Shown here in pieces: positions 15,193 to 22,913 of a stretch of 42,312 nucleotides of DNA (its first letter is position 1; each line of letters opens with the position of its first letter). This DNA comes from an uncultured Candidatus Berkelbacteria bacterium (GTDB taxonomy: Bacteria > Patescibacteriota > UBA1384 > XYA2-FULL-43-10 > CAINNR01). Position numbers and translations under genes: made by a program. The notes under the pieces are model-generated. The model had not been told where the DNA came from and ran no database searches. It saw only the letters and a list, made by a program, of their open reading frames with translations. Location of the stretch: contig CAINNR010000038.1 of assembly GCA_903851235.1 (NCBI GenBank), forward strand, positions 1 to 42,312, written 5' to 3'.

Positions 15193-15915
15193 ATGCTTAA
15201 CAAGACAGAACAAAAACTTAGTATCGAGGCCAGAGAATGGATAAAACATCATGAGCAGGAATTATGTCAGAAGTTTGCTGACCTTAAAAAACATCCTCCA
15301 GTCGAGAAGCCAATTACATTATTAATGGCTGGATCTCCGGGAGCGGGCAAGACCGAGTTTTCTAAAAATTTTAATCAAGAGGTTGTGGAAATATTGAAAA
15401 TCCCATCGAATGCCGTAAGAATAGATACCGATGAAATTAGGGATTTTGTTCCAGGATATACAGGCAAAAATTCAGATGTTATACATAGTGCTGCTAATTT
15501 GGGAGTCGATAAAATATATCAATTCGCATTAAAGCACCGTCAGAACGTAATATTGGATGGAACATTTGCTAATTATGATAAATCTTGCGAGAATATAAAT
15601 AGATCATTGAAAAAGAATCGAACAATTGGTATCTTCTATGTATATCAGGATCCGCTTGTTGCTTGGGAATTTACAAAAGGTAGAGAGAAATTGGAAGGCA
15701 GATTTGTCCCAAAAGAGGTGTTTGTTAGCGCTCTATTCAATGCCAAAAGTAATGTTAATAGGGCAAAAAAGGAATTTGGAAATAAAATAATTGTTTTTGC
15801 GATAGAAAAAAATTATGATAATAGCGTTAAGAAAACATATTTTAACATAGAAAACATTGACAGCCATATTACTATCAGATACACTGAGGATTCCTTAAAT
15901 AATTTATTAAATTAA
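15193..15915 (+). CDS. Zeta-toxin family ATPase/kinase
   Basis: 240 residues from ATG 15193 (a TTG two codons earlier is possible). MAGSPGAGKTEFSKNF (about 46-61) is the P-loop of the zeta toxin/PezT family (PF06414), followed by RIDTDEIRDFVPGY, which places the catalytic Asp region, and NVILDGTFANYDK, the second conserved strand. Zeta toxins phosphorylate UDP-N-acetylglucosamine-type sugars; many chromosomal relatives in small genomes have unknown targets. The gene is AT-rich, followed 7 bp later by a small gene, and the pair is bracketed by a direct duplication, so it entered here as a unit. Confidence 0.85.
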   Translation: MLNKTEQKLSIEAREWIKHHEQELCQKFADLKKHPPVEKPITLLMAGSPGAGKTEFSKNFNQEVVEILKIPSNAVRIDTDEIRDFVPGYTGKNSDVIHSAANLGVDKIYQFALKHRQNVILDGTFANYDKSCENINRSLKKNRTIGIFYVYQDPLVAWEFTKGREKLEGRFVPKEVFVSALFNAKSNVNRAKKEFGNKIIVFAIEKNYDNSVKKTYFNIENIDSHITIRYTEDSLNNLLN

Positions 15916-15922
15916 AATCAAT

Positions 15923-16163
15923 ATGTTCAATCTATCTAGAAACAACAATCCAAAGCGTAAAATCTCAATTATTCAAAAGCCCAAAAAAGAAGATCCCAAA
16001 TCATTTTTTGAGCTTTCTTCTAGCGATCAAAAAAAAATAATTGAAAGAGCAGTTGTTCAAGCAAATGAAGATCAAAAAGACCTAGTTAATAGAGCACGAG
16101 CTTGTAACTGAATCAATAGAGAAAGTAGTTAATAAATTTGTTCTAGATTGGGTAACTCGCTAA
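15923..16163 (+). pseudogene. Small partner of the zeta toxin, frameshifted
   Basis: The ATG frame runs 62 codons to TGA at 16111: a basic start, then DPKSFFELSSSDQKKIIERA and VQANEDQKDLVN. Near 16091 the next frame continues naturally as EHELVTESIEKVVNKFVLDW to TAA 16163. One missing base (probably in the A run of AATAGAGCAC) would join them into a ~79-residue helical protein. The position directly after the zeta toxin suggests an antitoxin or chaperone partner. If antitoxin, its damage next to an intact toxin is notable. Confidence 0.5.
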
Positions 16164-16223
16164 TGCCGCTAATTTAGCTTTGTAATCACACGGGAAGGAT
16201 ATAAATTCAGCAGTAAGTGATGG

Positions 16224-16483
16224 TGGTTTGAAAATATAATAATCTTCCCGTTAGTAAACTTCGGAGTGATAATTTTAGTAATTTCATATTGGCAAAAAAT
16301 TAAGTTTTTAATTCTAAAATAATTGATTTACCAGTTCGTAAATGAAAAACGGAGGTAATTATGGCGAAGAAAAAAAGTTGGTTCGAGAAATTGCACGATT
16401 CAAAAGATTTACCGAAAGTGGTGAAATTGAATGATCAGGCGAAAAAACATTGGAAGGGCGAAACCATGGTTGTGCCGGCTCCC
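16224..16483 (+). repeat. Right copy of the duplication flanking the zeta-toxin unit
   Basis: The first ~100 bp repeat the 3' end of the YdjM-type gene (here without a reading frame start) and the rest is the intact start of the MGMT-like gene. Several point differences from the left copy show that the duplication is not recent. Confidence 0.9.
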
Positions 16484-16828
16484 TTGGAGGTTGATGAAAT
16501 CATGAAGAGTGTTCCCAAGGGCAAATTGATCACAACCGATGTTATTCGGAAAAAATTGGCCAAGAAACATCAAACGGATATCGGCTGTCCACTGACGACC
16601 GGAATTTTCACTTGGATCGCTGCCGGCGCTGCCGGTGAAGAAATGGCTGCCGACAAAAAGAATATCACGCCATTTTGGCGGACACTAAAATCAAATGGCG
16701 AACTAAATCAGAAATATCCCGGTGGCATTGAATTTCAATCCGACCAATTAAAACTTGAGGGCTTTGAAATCGACAGCCGGCGAAAAATCCCAAGGGTTAG
16801 GGATTTTGAAAAATATTTGATAAAATAA
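16361..16828 (+). CDS. MGMT/ATL-like DNA-binding-fold protein
   Basis: 155 residues with a strong ribosome site (ACGGAGGTAATT). The segment VPKGKLITTDVIRKKLAKKH followed by IGCPLTTGIFTWIAA resembles the winged-helix DNA-binding domain of O6-alkylguanine transferases, with the Pro-Cys-His-Arg active site replaced by GCPLTTG. It is therefore unlikely to be a classical alkyltransferase. The C-terminal TPFWRTLKSNGELNQKYPGG block is conserved in many uncharacterised bacterial relatives as I remember them. It may bind damaged or other nucleic acid. It was originally adjacent to the YdjM-type gene (see repeats). Confidence 0.6.
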   Translation: MAKKKSWFEKLHDSKDLPKVVKLNDQAKKHWKGETMVVPAPLEVDEIMKSVPKGKLITTDVIRKKLAKKHQTDIGCPLTTGIFTWIAAGAAGEEMAADKKNITPFWRTLKSNGELNQKYPGGIEFQSDQLKLEGFEIDSRRKIPRVRDFEKYLIK

Positions 16829-16853
16829 AAACCCAGTATTTACTACCGGGTTA
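16825..16853. terminator. Bidirectional terminator between convergent genes
   Basis: AACCCAGTA-TTTA-CTACCGGGTT hairpin with A-rich and T-rich flanks, between the stops of 16361-16828 and 16851-17462. Confidence 0.65.
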
Positions 16854-17462
16854 GACAAAATTCTCATCAGTTAATATGTACTCGCCAAAACCATTGTCGT
16901 TGCACTTTCCAAGCCGAATGCAACGAATTTTGTCGTAAATTTCATCGGCGAAAAAGTGGTTGTGTCCGCTAATTGCGATTTTCGGTTTTAACCGGCGGAT
17001 CAGATTGGTAATTGCGGTTTCTTCGGCATTGATTCGATGCCCATAAACATCAATCCAAAACGGAAAGCCGCAACCATGGCTCAAAAAAATGTCGATTTTG
17101 AGACTCTCATCAATCTCCAAGCATCTTTCCATCGCAGCTCTTGGAAAGGAAGCCTGACCCGGAGCCGGATTAATTCTATTTAGACCCGGAAGCCCAACGA
17201 CTTTAAGGCCGCAGATGTTATGAACGATCCCAGCTCTTAGCAGAGTATTATTTCTTGGCAGAGTAAGCTTGCCGTCAATAATATCGACGATTGTCTTTCG
17301 CTCCTCGTGATTTCCGGCGATCCAATAGAAGGGAACCGGCCACAAAACGCCGTAACACTTATAGTCGCCAACTTGAAGACAGCTATCGGGTTCCATCCGA
17401 TCGATGAATTTTAAGGCCCGGTCAGGGTTGGCATGCAAATCGCCAAAGATTGCCAGTCGCAT
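16851..17462 (-). CDS. Calcineurin-like metallophosphoesterase
   Basis: 203 residues with the five metal/phosphate motifs in order: GDLHAN (7-12), QVGDY (about 36-40), WIAGNHEE (about 48-55), LSHGCGFPF (mid protein) and ISGHNHFF (about 170). These bind a di-metal centre that hydrolyses phosphodiesters or phosphomonoesters. The family is broad, so the substrate is open. The start codon ATG 17462 follows TTGGAGGTGACAGC, a strong ribosome site. It is the only gene on its transcript and ends in a shared terminator. Confidence 0.9.
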   Translation of the reverse strand: MRLAIFGDLHANPDRALKFIDRMEPDSCLQVGDYKCYGVLWPVPFYWIAGNHEERKTIVDIIDGKLTLPRNNTLLRAGIVHNICGLKVVGLPGLNRINPAPGQASFPRAAMERCLEIDESLKIDIFLSHGCGFPFWIDVYGHRINAEETAITNLIRRLKPKIAISGHNHFFADEIYDKIRCIRLGKCNDNGFGEYILTDENFV

Positions 17463-17540
17463 CCGCTGTCACCTCCAAGGAGAAGATATTGGAATCTTAG
17501 CACTCTTGCCCATTTTATTCAAGAGAGAAATATGATTAAT

Positions 17541-17566
17541 AAAAAAAGGCCCGACCAAATGTCGGC
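17541..17566 (-). terminator. Terminator of the 30-residue gene
   Basis: Minus-strand GGCCGACATTTGGTCGGGCC hairpin followed by seven T. Confidence 0.8.
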
Positions 17567-17585
17567 CGAACCGTAGATAGAAAGA

Positions 17586-17678
17586 TCACCTCCCGGGCTT
17601 TCGCGAGTGTCGCCGCCGACGTCGGATTTCAGGGGTTGACGTCATGGTGACACTGGCAGCCCGATCTCTTCGGTGCAT
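17586..17678 (-). CDS. 30-residue arginine-rich peptide gene with complete own signals
   Basis: ATG 17678, 30 codons, TGA. The evidence is the surrounding signals: TTGACA-17-TACACT promoter (17721-17749), AGGAGGT ribosome site 9 nt before the ATG, and a textbook terminator 20 bp after the stop. Ten or so Arg residues dominate, with IRRRRRHSRKPGR at the end. It could be a nucleic-acid-binding or membrane-active peptide, or the transcript itself could be the product with incidental translation. No family recognised. Confidence 0.55.
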   Translation of the reverse strand: MHRRDRAASVTMTSTPEIRRRRRHSRKPGR

Positions 17679-17720
17679 ATTTTGTGACCTCCTGGGGATG
17701 GAGTTTGTACCGTTATTATA

Positions 17721-17749
17721 AGTGTATTTAAAAAAAATATAAATGTCAA
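17721..17749 (-). promoter_or_regulatory. Promoter of the 30-residue gene
   Basis: TTGACA, 17-bp A/T-rich spacer, TACACT on the minus strand. Confidence 0.6.
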
Positions 17750-17759
17750 AATTCTTGTC

Positions 17760-17788
17760 AAAAAAAGGCCGACCTGAAGGTCAGCCTT
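17760..17788 (-). terminator. Terminator of the 353-residue repeat protein
   Basis: Minus-strand AAGGCTGACCTTCAGGTCGGCCTT hairpin and T run, 11 bp after the stop. Confidence 0.8.
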
Positions 17789-17798
17789 GCTGCTCGTT

Positions 17799-18860
17799 CT
17801 ACCCGTTCTCACTCCTGGACCTGCGGCTGCCGCCCCTACCAGACTTGGGTTCAGCCGGCGGAACGTCGCCCTCGACCGCTGCGACCACGGGCTCGGGAAC
17901 GTCGCCCTCGACCGCTGCGACCACGGGCTCGGGAATGTCGCCCTCGATCACTACGAGGACGGGCTCGGGACTGTCGCCCTCGATCGGGATACTTACCAGA
18001 TCTGCCTCTGCCTCTGCCTCTGCTGCCTCGGCCTCGGCCACTGCACGAGCGGTAGCCTCTACTGCCTCAACCGCGGTTCTGGTCCGCTCTTGGAGCACCA
18101 GCTCCTGTGCCGTCATCAGGCACTCGGGGCAAAGCTCCTTGCTGCCGTTGGCGGTCCAGATGACCTGGAGGGCGTAAGTCAACTCCTCGGCTGAGACTTG
18201 TGCGCCCCTGCCAAGGCAGGTCTCGCACTCGCCGCAGGTGCAGAACGGGGCGAGTTCGACCAGTCTCATTCTGGCCTCGACCTGTCGCTCCCTGTCGAGA
18301 CGCTGTTGCAGAGCTCCGAGTTCAGCCGTCTCAATCGCCTCGTAGAGCGAAGCCTCCCTTGCCGGTGTCGCCGCCCGGATCCAGTCGATGACCTCGTACT
18401 TCTGCTCTTCACGCTTTCCGGACAGGATGTCGATGAGAGCCTTGGCCGGGGTGAAGTCTGCCTCTGCCTCGGCCTCGTACCAGTCACGAGTGCCGACGAG
18501 CAAATCGCCGCTGTCTCGCTCGATGACGACCACCCAGTCCTGGGTCGGTTTGATCGAGTTGAGCAACTCGACCGTTACTCGTCCGAGACCACGCGCCGGC
18601 GAACCAAGCTGGCTCTCGACGAAACTGGTGATCGGGTGTCCGAACGCCGTCGCCGACAGTGTGGCTGCTGCCAGTACCTCGGTTACGACGACCGGAGTCC
18701 CCGGTCCGAGATCGATGTTGAGGCCGATCTTGGCGCCGCTCTCCAGCCGTTTGTACAGCTGCATCTTGGACTCGCCTTCCAGCTGACCGAGCGGCCGGCT
18801 TGTCAGCGCGAACGCAGCTTCATACAGCCATTCGGCGAACGTAAGCTTGTCGTGTCTCAT
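17799..18860 (-). CDS. Orphan acidic protein with CxxC pairs and C-terminal tandem repeats
   Basis: 353 residues from ATG 18860, chosen for the GGAGGGTCAAG ribosome site. Regions: a mixed N-terminal domain (1-200) with no recognised fold; Cys pairs CTCGECETC and CPEC (about 215-255), possibly a zinc site; a long Ala/Glu helix (AEAEAAEAEAEAD); four copies of a 12-residue unit of the type VEGDVPEPVVAA; and a basic Gly/Arg/Ser tail. G+C is far above the flanks. The promoter with a palindromic spacer (18907-18937) and terminator make it a self-contained unit. Function unknown; a charged tail after flexible repeats suggests an anchoring or binding role. Confidence 0.75.
   Translation of the reverse strand: MRHDKLTFAEWLYEAAFALTSRPLGQLEGESKMQLYKRLESGAKIGLNIDLGPGTPVVVTEVLAAATLSATAFGHPITSFVESQLGSPARGLGRVTVELLNSIKPTQDWVVVIERDSGDLLVGTRDWYEAEAEADFTPAKALIDILSGKREEQKYEVIDWIRAATPAREASLYEAIETAELGALQQRLDRERQVEARMRLVELAPFCTCGECETCLGRGAQVSAEELTYALQVIWTANGSKELCPECLMTAQELVLQERTRTAVEAVEATARAVAEAEAAEAEAEADLVSIPIEGDSPEPVLVVIEGDIPEPVVAAVEGDVPEPVVAAVEGDVPPAEPKSGRGGSRRSRSENG
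17866..17990 (-). repeat. 36-bp coding tandem repeats
   Basis: About three and a half head-to-tail copies of a 36-bp unit (GTCGCCCTCGA…CGGGCTCGG as read on the plus strand) encoding 12 residues each. The first two are identical and the others have diverged. Length variation between strains is likely. Confidence 0.85.
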
Positions 18861-18906
18861 CTTGACCCTCCGGTGTGTCAGAATCTCACGCAACGTCGTG
18901 ACACTG

Positions 18907-18937
18907 GTAATATATACTATTATATTACATTTGTCAA
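18907..18937 (-). promoter_or_regulatory. Promoter with palindromic spacer for the 353-residue protein
   Basis: TTGACA (18932-18937), 17 bp, TATATT (18909-18914) on the minus strand. GTAATATA and TATATTAC (18907-18928) form an 8-bp inverted repeat spanning spacer and -10, a likely operator. Confidence 0.6.
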
Positions 18938-18951
18938 TACCTTTGATCAAA

Positions 18952-18977
18952 TAAAAAAGCTGACCTCTCGGCCAGCC
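18952..18977 (-). terminator. Terminator of the 84-residue gene
   Basis: Minus-strand GGCTGGCCGAGAGGTCAGCTTTTTT. Confidence 0.75.
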
Positions 18978-18993
18978 GGGGAAAGTTGAAATT

Positions 18994-19248
18994 CTATCCG
19001 AGCATCTTAGGGTCGGGAATGAAGTGAACAAGATCCCAAAAGTGACCGCTAAGCGCACCAAAGCCGGTAAGCAGATTCATCGCGTGTCTAATATCTTCAA
19101 TTGAATGGATGACAATAATGTAATTCCCATCATTCATTATTAAGTATTCGGCGCGCAGATATGCAAAGCTAACAGCATTGATTTTCCTGACTATCTCCTT
19201 CAAGTGTTCTGGCATCAGTGTTTCGCCAACCGGAATAAGTCGGTACAT
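18994..19248 (-). CDS. Orphan small protein in its own transcription unit
   Basis: 84 residues from ATG 19248 (AAAGGATGATCGGAT upstream), promoter TTGACT-17-TAGTAT at 19290-19318 and terminator 17 bp downstream. The sequence alternates beta-like strands (AEYLIMNDGNYIIVIHS) and an amphipathic helix (IEDIRHAMNLLTGFG), a pattern seen in small alpha/beta domains. No family recognised. It is the fourth minus-strand single-gene unit in a row. Confidence 0.6.
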   Translation of the reverse strand: MYRLIPVGETLMPEHLKEIVRKINAVSFAYLRAEYLIMNDGNYIIVIHSIEDIRHAMNLLTGFGALSGHFWDLVHFIPDPKMLG

Positions 19249-19289
19249 ATCCGATCATCCTTTGACGCGAAGTTGTTGCCTGCAGATTG

Positions 19290-19318
19290 ATACTATTCCA
19301 GGAATGGAGGAAAGTCAA
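19290..19318 (-). promoter_or_regulatory. Promoter of the 84-residue gene
   Basis: TTGACT, 17 bp, TAGTAT on the minus strand. The spacer contains the imperfect dyad ATTCCTGGAAT. Confidence 0.55.
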
Positions 19319-19429
19319 TGCCGACAGGCCGCCACCGACTTTGGTTGGGATCTTCGTTGACGAAAAAACAAAAATCAGATAAGATATTATTAGTCATTTT
19401 ATTTTAAACGAATATGAAAGTAGGACGAA

Positions 19430-20950
19430 GTGATAACAATATTAATTGCGATTGTCGCCCTTGTTGTTGGCGGCGGTTTGGGTTTTTTAATTTTTCGGAT
19501 TCTAACGGGAAGAAAAGTTGATAGTGCAAAAAATCGAGCTGAGAAAATTATTGCTGACGCCAAATCGGAGAGCAAGGAACTTTTGATATCGGCAAAAGAT
19601 GAGTCCCTAAAGTTAAAAGAGGAGATCAAAAAGGAGTTTGTACCGAAAGAGCGAGAGATCGCCGAATTTGAGCGCTCGCTTCGCAGTCGGGAAGTTGGGA
19701 TTGATAAAAAATTTGATCAATTGGAGGCTGAGCGAAAAAATGTTTTCAAAAAAGTCGAGGAGGTTGATCAGCTAAAACAAACCCTGCGCGAATTGCGAGT
19801 TAAACAGGAAGAGTCTTTGGAGCGGATCGCCAAAATGAATAAAGAGGAAGCCAAAGAGGTGCTGTTAAACTTGGCGGAAAAAGAGGGCAAAGAGGAGTTG
19901 GTAAAAAAAATCAAAGAGGTAAATACTTATGTTAAAGAACAGGCCGATCAGAAAGCCCGTGAAGTAATTGCATCGGCGATTCAACGATTGGCGCCGGAGT
20001 TCACGGCGGAAACAACGGTTTCTTCGGTCGCGATTCCGTCGGATGAAATGAAGGGTCGGATAATCGGTCGAGAAGGCAGAAACATCCAATCATTCGAAAA
20101 AGTCACCGGCGTTGATCTGATCATCGATGACACGCCGGAGATGGTGGTACTGTCATCCTTTGATCCGATGCGTCGAGCACTGGCAAAAGTGACGCTGGAA
20201 AAATTGATGGCTGACGGCCGAGTTAATCCAACGCGAATTGAGGAGATGTACGAAAAAGCCAAAAAGGAGATTGCCGAAGATGTCCGCCGAGCCGGTGAAG
20301 AAGCGGCTTACGAAGTTGGTGTCGCCGGCTTACCACCGGAAATTATTAAAGTTCTCGGCCGATTGAAATATCGAACCTCCTACGGACAAAATCAGCTGAT
20401 GCATTCGGTCGAAGTTGCCGGTTTGGCCGGACTTTTAGCCGAAGAGTTGGGTGCCGATGTTCGAATCGCTAAAACTGCCGGCTTGCTTCATGATTTGGGC
20501 AAAGCCGTTGATCAGGATGTTCCGGGAAATCACGCGGTTATCTCCGCCGATATCGCTAGAAAATATAAGATTGATCCGGCAATTATCCACGCAATTGAAG
20601 CTCATCACGAAGACATTGAAATTAAAACCGTTGAAGCGGCGATCGTTCAGGCCGCCGATGCAATCTCTTCGGCCAGACCGGGTGCTCGTCGGGAATCGCT
20701 GGAAACCTACATCAAACGCTTGAAGGATTTGGAAAATATTGCCAACACCTTTCCCGGAGTCGGGAAATCGTTTGCAATTCAGGCCGGTCGCGAAGTTCGG
20801 GTTATCGTTATCCCGGAAGAGATCGATGACCTTGGTGCCGAGAAGTTGTCAAAAGAGATCGCCAAAAAGGTTGAAGCCGAAATGCAATATCCGGGGCAGA
20901 TTAAAATTAATGTAATTCGGGAAATTCGAGCAATGGAATACGCCAAATAA
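19430..20950 (+). CDS. rny: Ribonuclease Y
   Basis: 506 residues, standard length. N-terminal membrane anchor (residues 1-25, [19 protein letters not shown]), long charged coiled coil to about 180, KH RNA-binding domain with [15 protein letters not shown] (about 207-221), then the HD domain with [12 protein letters not shown] (about 350) and metal-binding His/Asp. RNase Y initiates mRNA decay at the membrane in bacteria lacking RNase E. GTG start with TAGGACGAA just upstream. The order rny-ymdB-like phosphoesterase is the common Gram-positive and CPR arrangement. Confidence 0.97.
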   Translation: MITILIAIVALVVGGGLGFLIFRILTGRKVDSAKNRAEKIIADAKSESKELLISAKDESLKLKEEIKKEFVPKEREIAEFERSLRSREVGIDKKFDQLEAERKNVFKKVEEVDQLKQTLRELRVKQEESLERIAKMNKEEAKEVLLNLAEKEGKEELVKKIKEVNTYVKEQADQKAREVIASAIQRLAPEFTAETTVSSVAIPSDEMKGRIIGREGRNIQSFEKVTGVDLIIDDTPEMVVLSSFDPMRRALAKVTLEKLMADGRVNPTRIEEMYEKAKKEIAEDVRRAGEEAAYEVGVAGLPPEIIKVLGRLKYRTSYGQNQLMHSVEVAGLAGLLAEELGADVRIAKTAGLLHDLGKAVDQDVPGNHAVISADIARKYKIDPAIIHAIEAHHEDIEIKTVEAAIVQAADAISSARPGARRESLETYIKRLKDLENIANTFPGVGKSFAIQAGREVRVIVIPEEIDDLGAEKLSKEIAKKVEAEMQYPGQIKINVIREIRAMEYAK

Positions 20951-20976
20951 AAACTTAAAAGTCAAAATTTCAAACA

Positions 20977-21789
20977 ATGGAACAATCGAATAATCGAACA
21001 ATCAAAATTCTCTTCATCGGTGATATTGTCGGCCGACCGGGCAGGAACGCCTGCAAACGATTGATGCCGGATTTAGTTAAAGAGCATCAAGTCGATTTTG
21101 TCATTGCCAACGGTGAAAATTTGGCTGCCGGTAATGGCATGACGCAAGAAACCTATCGTGAAATGTACGAAGCCGGCATTGATCTTTTTACCTCCGGCAA
21201 CCACATTTGGAATAATAAGGATATTATTGAGCATCTTGACGACTCAACAACTCACGTTGTTCGACCGATGAATTATCCTGAATCGGTGCCGGGTAAAGGT
21301 TTCGAGATTTTGGAGAAAAACGGCAAAAAACTCATAGTTAGTAATTTAATGGGTCGGGTTTTTATGCCGGATGATTTAGCTGACCCGTTTTCGATGGCAA
21401 AAAATTTTGCTGAAGAACACTCTGATTTTCCGATCATCATCGATTTTCATGCTGAAGCGTCGTCGGAAAAAATTGCCCTCGGTCGCTATTTGGATGGTCA
21501 AGTGGCGGCGGTTATCGGCACCCATACTCATGTTCAAACCGCCGATGAGACGATTTTTCCGAATGGTAGCGGATTCATCACTGACGTTGGTATGGTCGGT
21601 CCGATCGACTCGGTTCTTGGCGTCGAAAAAGAGATTATCATTGAGAAGTTCTTGACACAATTGCCGGTATCGCATAAAGTAGCAAGTGGAGAGGTTAATT
21701 TTTCCGGAGTAATAATTACACTAGACCCAGAGAAGAAAATCACCTTATCAATTTCGCGAATTAATAAGATAGTAAAATTAAGCGAATAA
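20977..21789 (+). CDS. ymdB: YmdB-type (TIGR00282) metallophosphoesterase
   Basis: 270 residues. FIGDIVGRPGRNA (about 13-25), NGENLAAGNGMT (45-56), SGNHIWNNKD (72-81) and IGTHTHVQTADE (near 175) are the conserved di-metal motifs. The family hydrolyses 2',3'- or 3',5'-cyclic nucleotides in the cytoplasm, and its gene follows rny in many genomes. It lies 26 bp after rny, so one operon. The start ATG 20977 lacks a strong Shine-Dalgarno; an internal start around residue 8 is possible. Confidence 0.95.
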   Translation: MEQSNNRTIKILFIGDIVGRPGRNACKRLMPDLVKEHQVDFVIANGENLAAGNGMTQETYREMYEAGIDLFTSGNHIWNNKDIIEHLDDSTTHVVRPMNYPESVPGKGFEILEKNGKKLIVSNLMGRVFMPDDLADPFSMAKNFAEEHSDFPIIIDFHAEASSEKIALGRYLDGQVAAVIGTHTHVQTADETIFPNGSGFITDVGMVGPIDSVLGVEKEIIIEKFLTQLPVSHKVASGEVNFSGVIITLDPEKKITLSISRINKIVKLSE

Positions 21790-21808
21790 GGAGGCGGGGA
21801 AGGAGAGT

Positions 21809-22084
21809 ATGAATAAATCCGAGCTTATTGAGTCAGTTGCGAAAAAAACCGGTTTGTCTCGAAGAGAGGCAACAGTTGGAATCGATAGCGCTTTTGTCAT
21901 CGTCGCCAAGGAACTCAAAAAAGGTGGCAAAGTTACATTGACTGGATTTGGAACGTTTGATGTTGGCAAAAGAAAAGCCAGGGCCGGGGTTAATCCGCGA
22001 ACCGGAGCGAAAATTAAAATCGCCGCATCGAAGATGCCAAGATTCCGACCGGCAAGAGCTTTGAAAAAGGATGTTAGAAAGTAA
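21809..22084 (+). CDS. hup: HU-family DNA-binding protein
   Basis: 91 residues: MNKSELIESVAKKTGLSRRE dimerisation helices, GKVTLTGFGTFDVGKRKARA beta arms with GVNPRTGAKIKI, ending in the Arg/Lys-rich C-terminus. HU bends DNA and compacts the nucleoid. Ribosome site AAGGAGAGT upstream; 19 bp after ymdB and followed by a terminator, so it ends the rny operon. Confidence 0.97.
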   Translation: MNKSELIESVAKKTGLSRREATVGIDSAFVIVAKELKKGGKVTLTGFGTFDVGKRKARAGVNPRTGAKIKIAASKMPRFRPARALKKDVRK

Positions 22085-22124
22085 ATCAAAATTTTAAAAT
22101 CAAAAATCAAAATTATCATCGATA

Positions 22125-22157
22125 AAAAATCCTCCGAGAAAATTGGGGGATTTTTGG
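22125..22157 (+). terminator. Terminator of the rny-ymdB-HU operon
   Basis: AATCCTCC-GAGAAAATT-GGGGGATT hairpin followed by TTTGG and further T. Confidence 0.8.
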
Positions 22158-22165
22158 TTTTATTG

Positions 22166-22194
22166 TTGACAGATTTAAAAAATTGTAGTATTCT
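22166..22194 (+). promoter_or_regulatory. Consensus promoter of the 164-residue orphan gene
   Basis: TTGACA, 17 bp, TATTCT, 40 bp before ATG 22235. Confidence 0.7.
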
Positions 22195-22234
22195 ATCTTT
22201 GTGATAGACAGCTCAGTGAGGAGGTCGACTCTTA

Positions 22235-22729
22235 ATGGCTTCAGGTGAGAGTAAGCTAGAGGTTCCGTTACCCGTGGGAGTAAAAAGGCGAGTCGGTTTG
22301 ATTATCAGGAAATTCAGTGCTGAACACAAAGGTGTAGTGATTAATCTGGATGTTATAAATCAGATCGGACTTGCTTTCATTGAATCTTTCCTTGACTATA
22401 AGGCTGATGAGAATCCTTTCGGGATTACAACTAAAGATGGTTTTGTTGCGATTGATCTTGGCGATCTGATAGAGAGAGCCAGGTGGGGTAGGAAGATTAC
22501 AGGCGCAAAACTGGTATCTTCGGTTAGTCCCGGAGAACGTGTAAAGATTGCCCAACTGGCATGGAGAGTACAGGAAGAGTTGATGTCTCCTCCTGATGAC
22601 TTAACCATGATGTTTATCGCCGCCTACACTTTACTTGAGTTCTATTTGGAGCAAAAGAGTTTGGGTAACCCGATTTGTTCAATGGTCAATGATACTCCAG
22701 TTGCGGTGACGCTTGTATTCAGTTCATAG
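22235..22729 (+). CDS. Orphan protein in its own transcription unit
   Basis: 164 residues, ATG with a GAGGAGGTCGAC ribosome site. No family recognised. The N-terminal basic stretch PVGVKRRVGLIIRKFSAEHK is followed by mixed helices and a hydrophobic helix (DDLTMMFIAAYTLLEFYLE). No signal peptide. Own near-consensus promoter and terminator. Similar in architecture, not in sequence, to the other single-gene units nearby. Soluble cytoplasmic protein by appearance. Confidence 0.7.
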   Translation: MASGESKLEVPLPVGVKRRVGLIIRKFSAEHKGVVINLDVINQIGLAFIESFLDYKADENPFGITTKDGFVAIDLGDLIERARWGRKITGAKLVSSVSPGERVKIAQLAWRVQEELMSPPDDLTMMFIAAYTLLEFYLEQKSLGNPICSMVNDTPVAVTLVFSS

Positions 22730-22745
22730 CTTGTAAAGTTCCATT

Positions 22746-22771
22746 GGCGTTCTAAATGAACGCCTTTTTTT
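22746..22771 (+). terminator. Terminator of the 164-residue orphan
   Basis: GGCGTTC-TAAAT-GAACGCC hairpin, then seven T. Confidence 0.9.
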
Positions 22772-22828
22772 GTATAAAATGCTAATGATCGTTCATATTT
22801 TGTATAAAAAATAATCACCGTTTAAAAA

Positions 22829-22881
22829 AACTTTTCACAAGATAGATTTGAAGCAAGACAGGGATTTTTTTGGAAATAAAA
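22829..22881 (-). repeat. Partial third copy of the intergenic repeat
   Basis: The stretch AACTTTTCAC…GATTTGAAGCAAGACAGGGATTTTTTT matches the distal ~54 bp of the repeat copies at 23805 and 24384, and like them lies just beyond a minus-strand terminator. The promoter part is absent here. Confidence 0.7.
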
Positions 22882-22904
22882 ACCCTCCGGTAACTTCGGA
22901 GGGG
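22876..22904 (-). terminator. Terminator of the 285-residue orphan
   Basis: Minus-strand CCCTCCG-AAGTTAC-CGGAGGG then TTTTTATTT. Confidence 0.85.
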
Positions 22905-22913
22905 CTTGGGTTC

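Noticed and set aside
17866-17990. Possible CRISPR-like repeats
   Set aside because: Repeats are head to tail without spacers and in frame in a protein gene, so they are coding tandem repeats. No CRISPR array or cas gene was seen.
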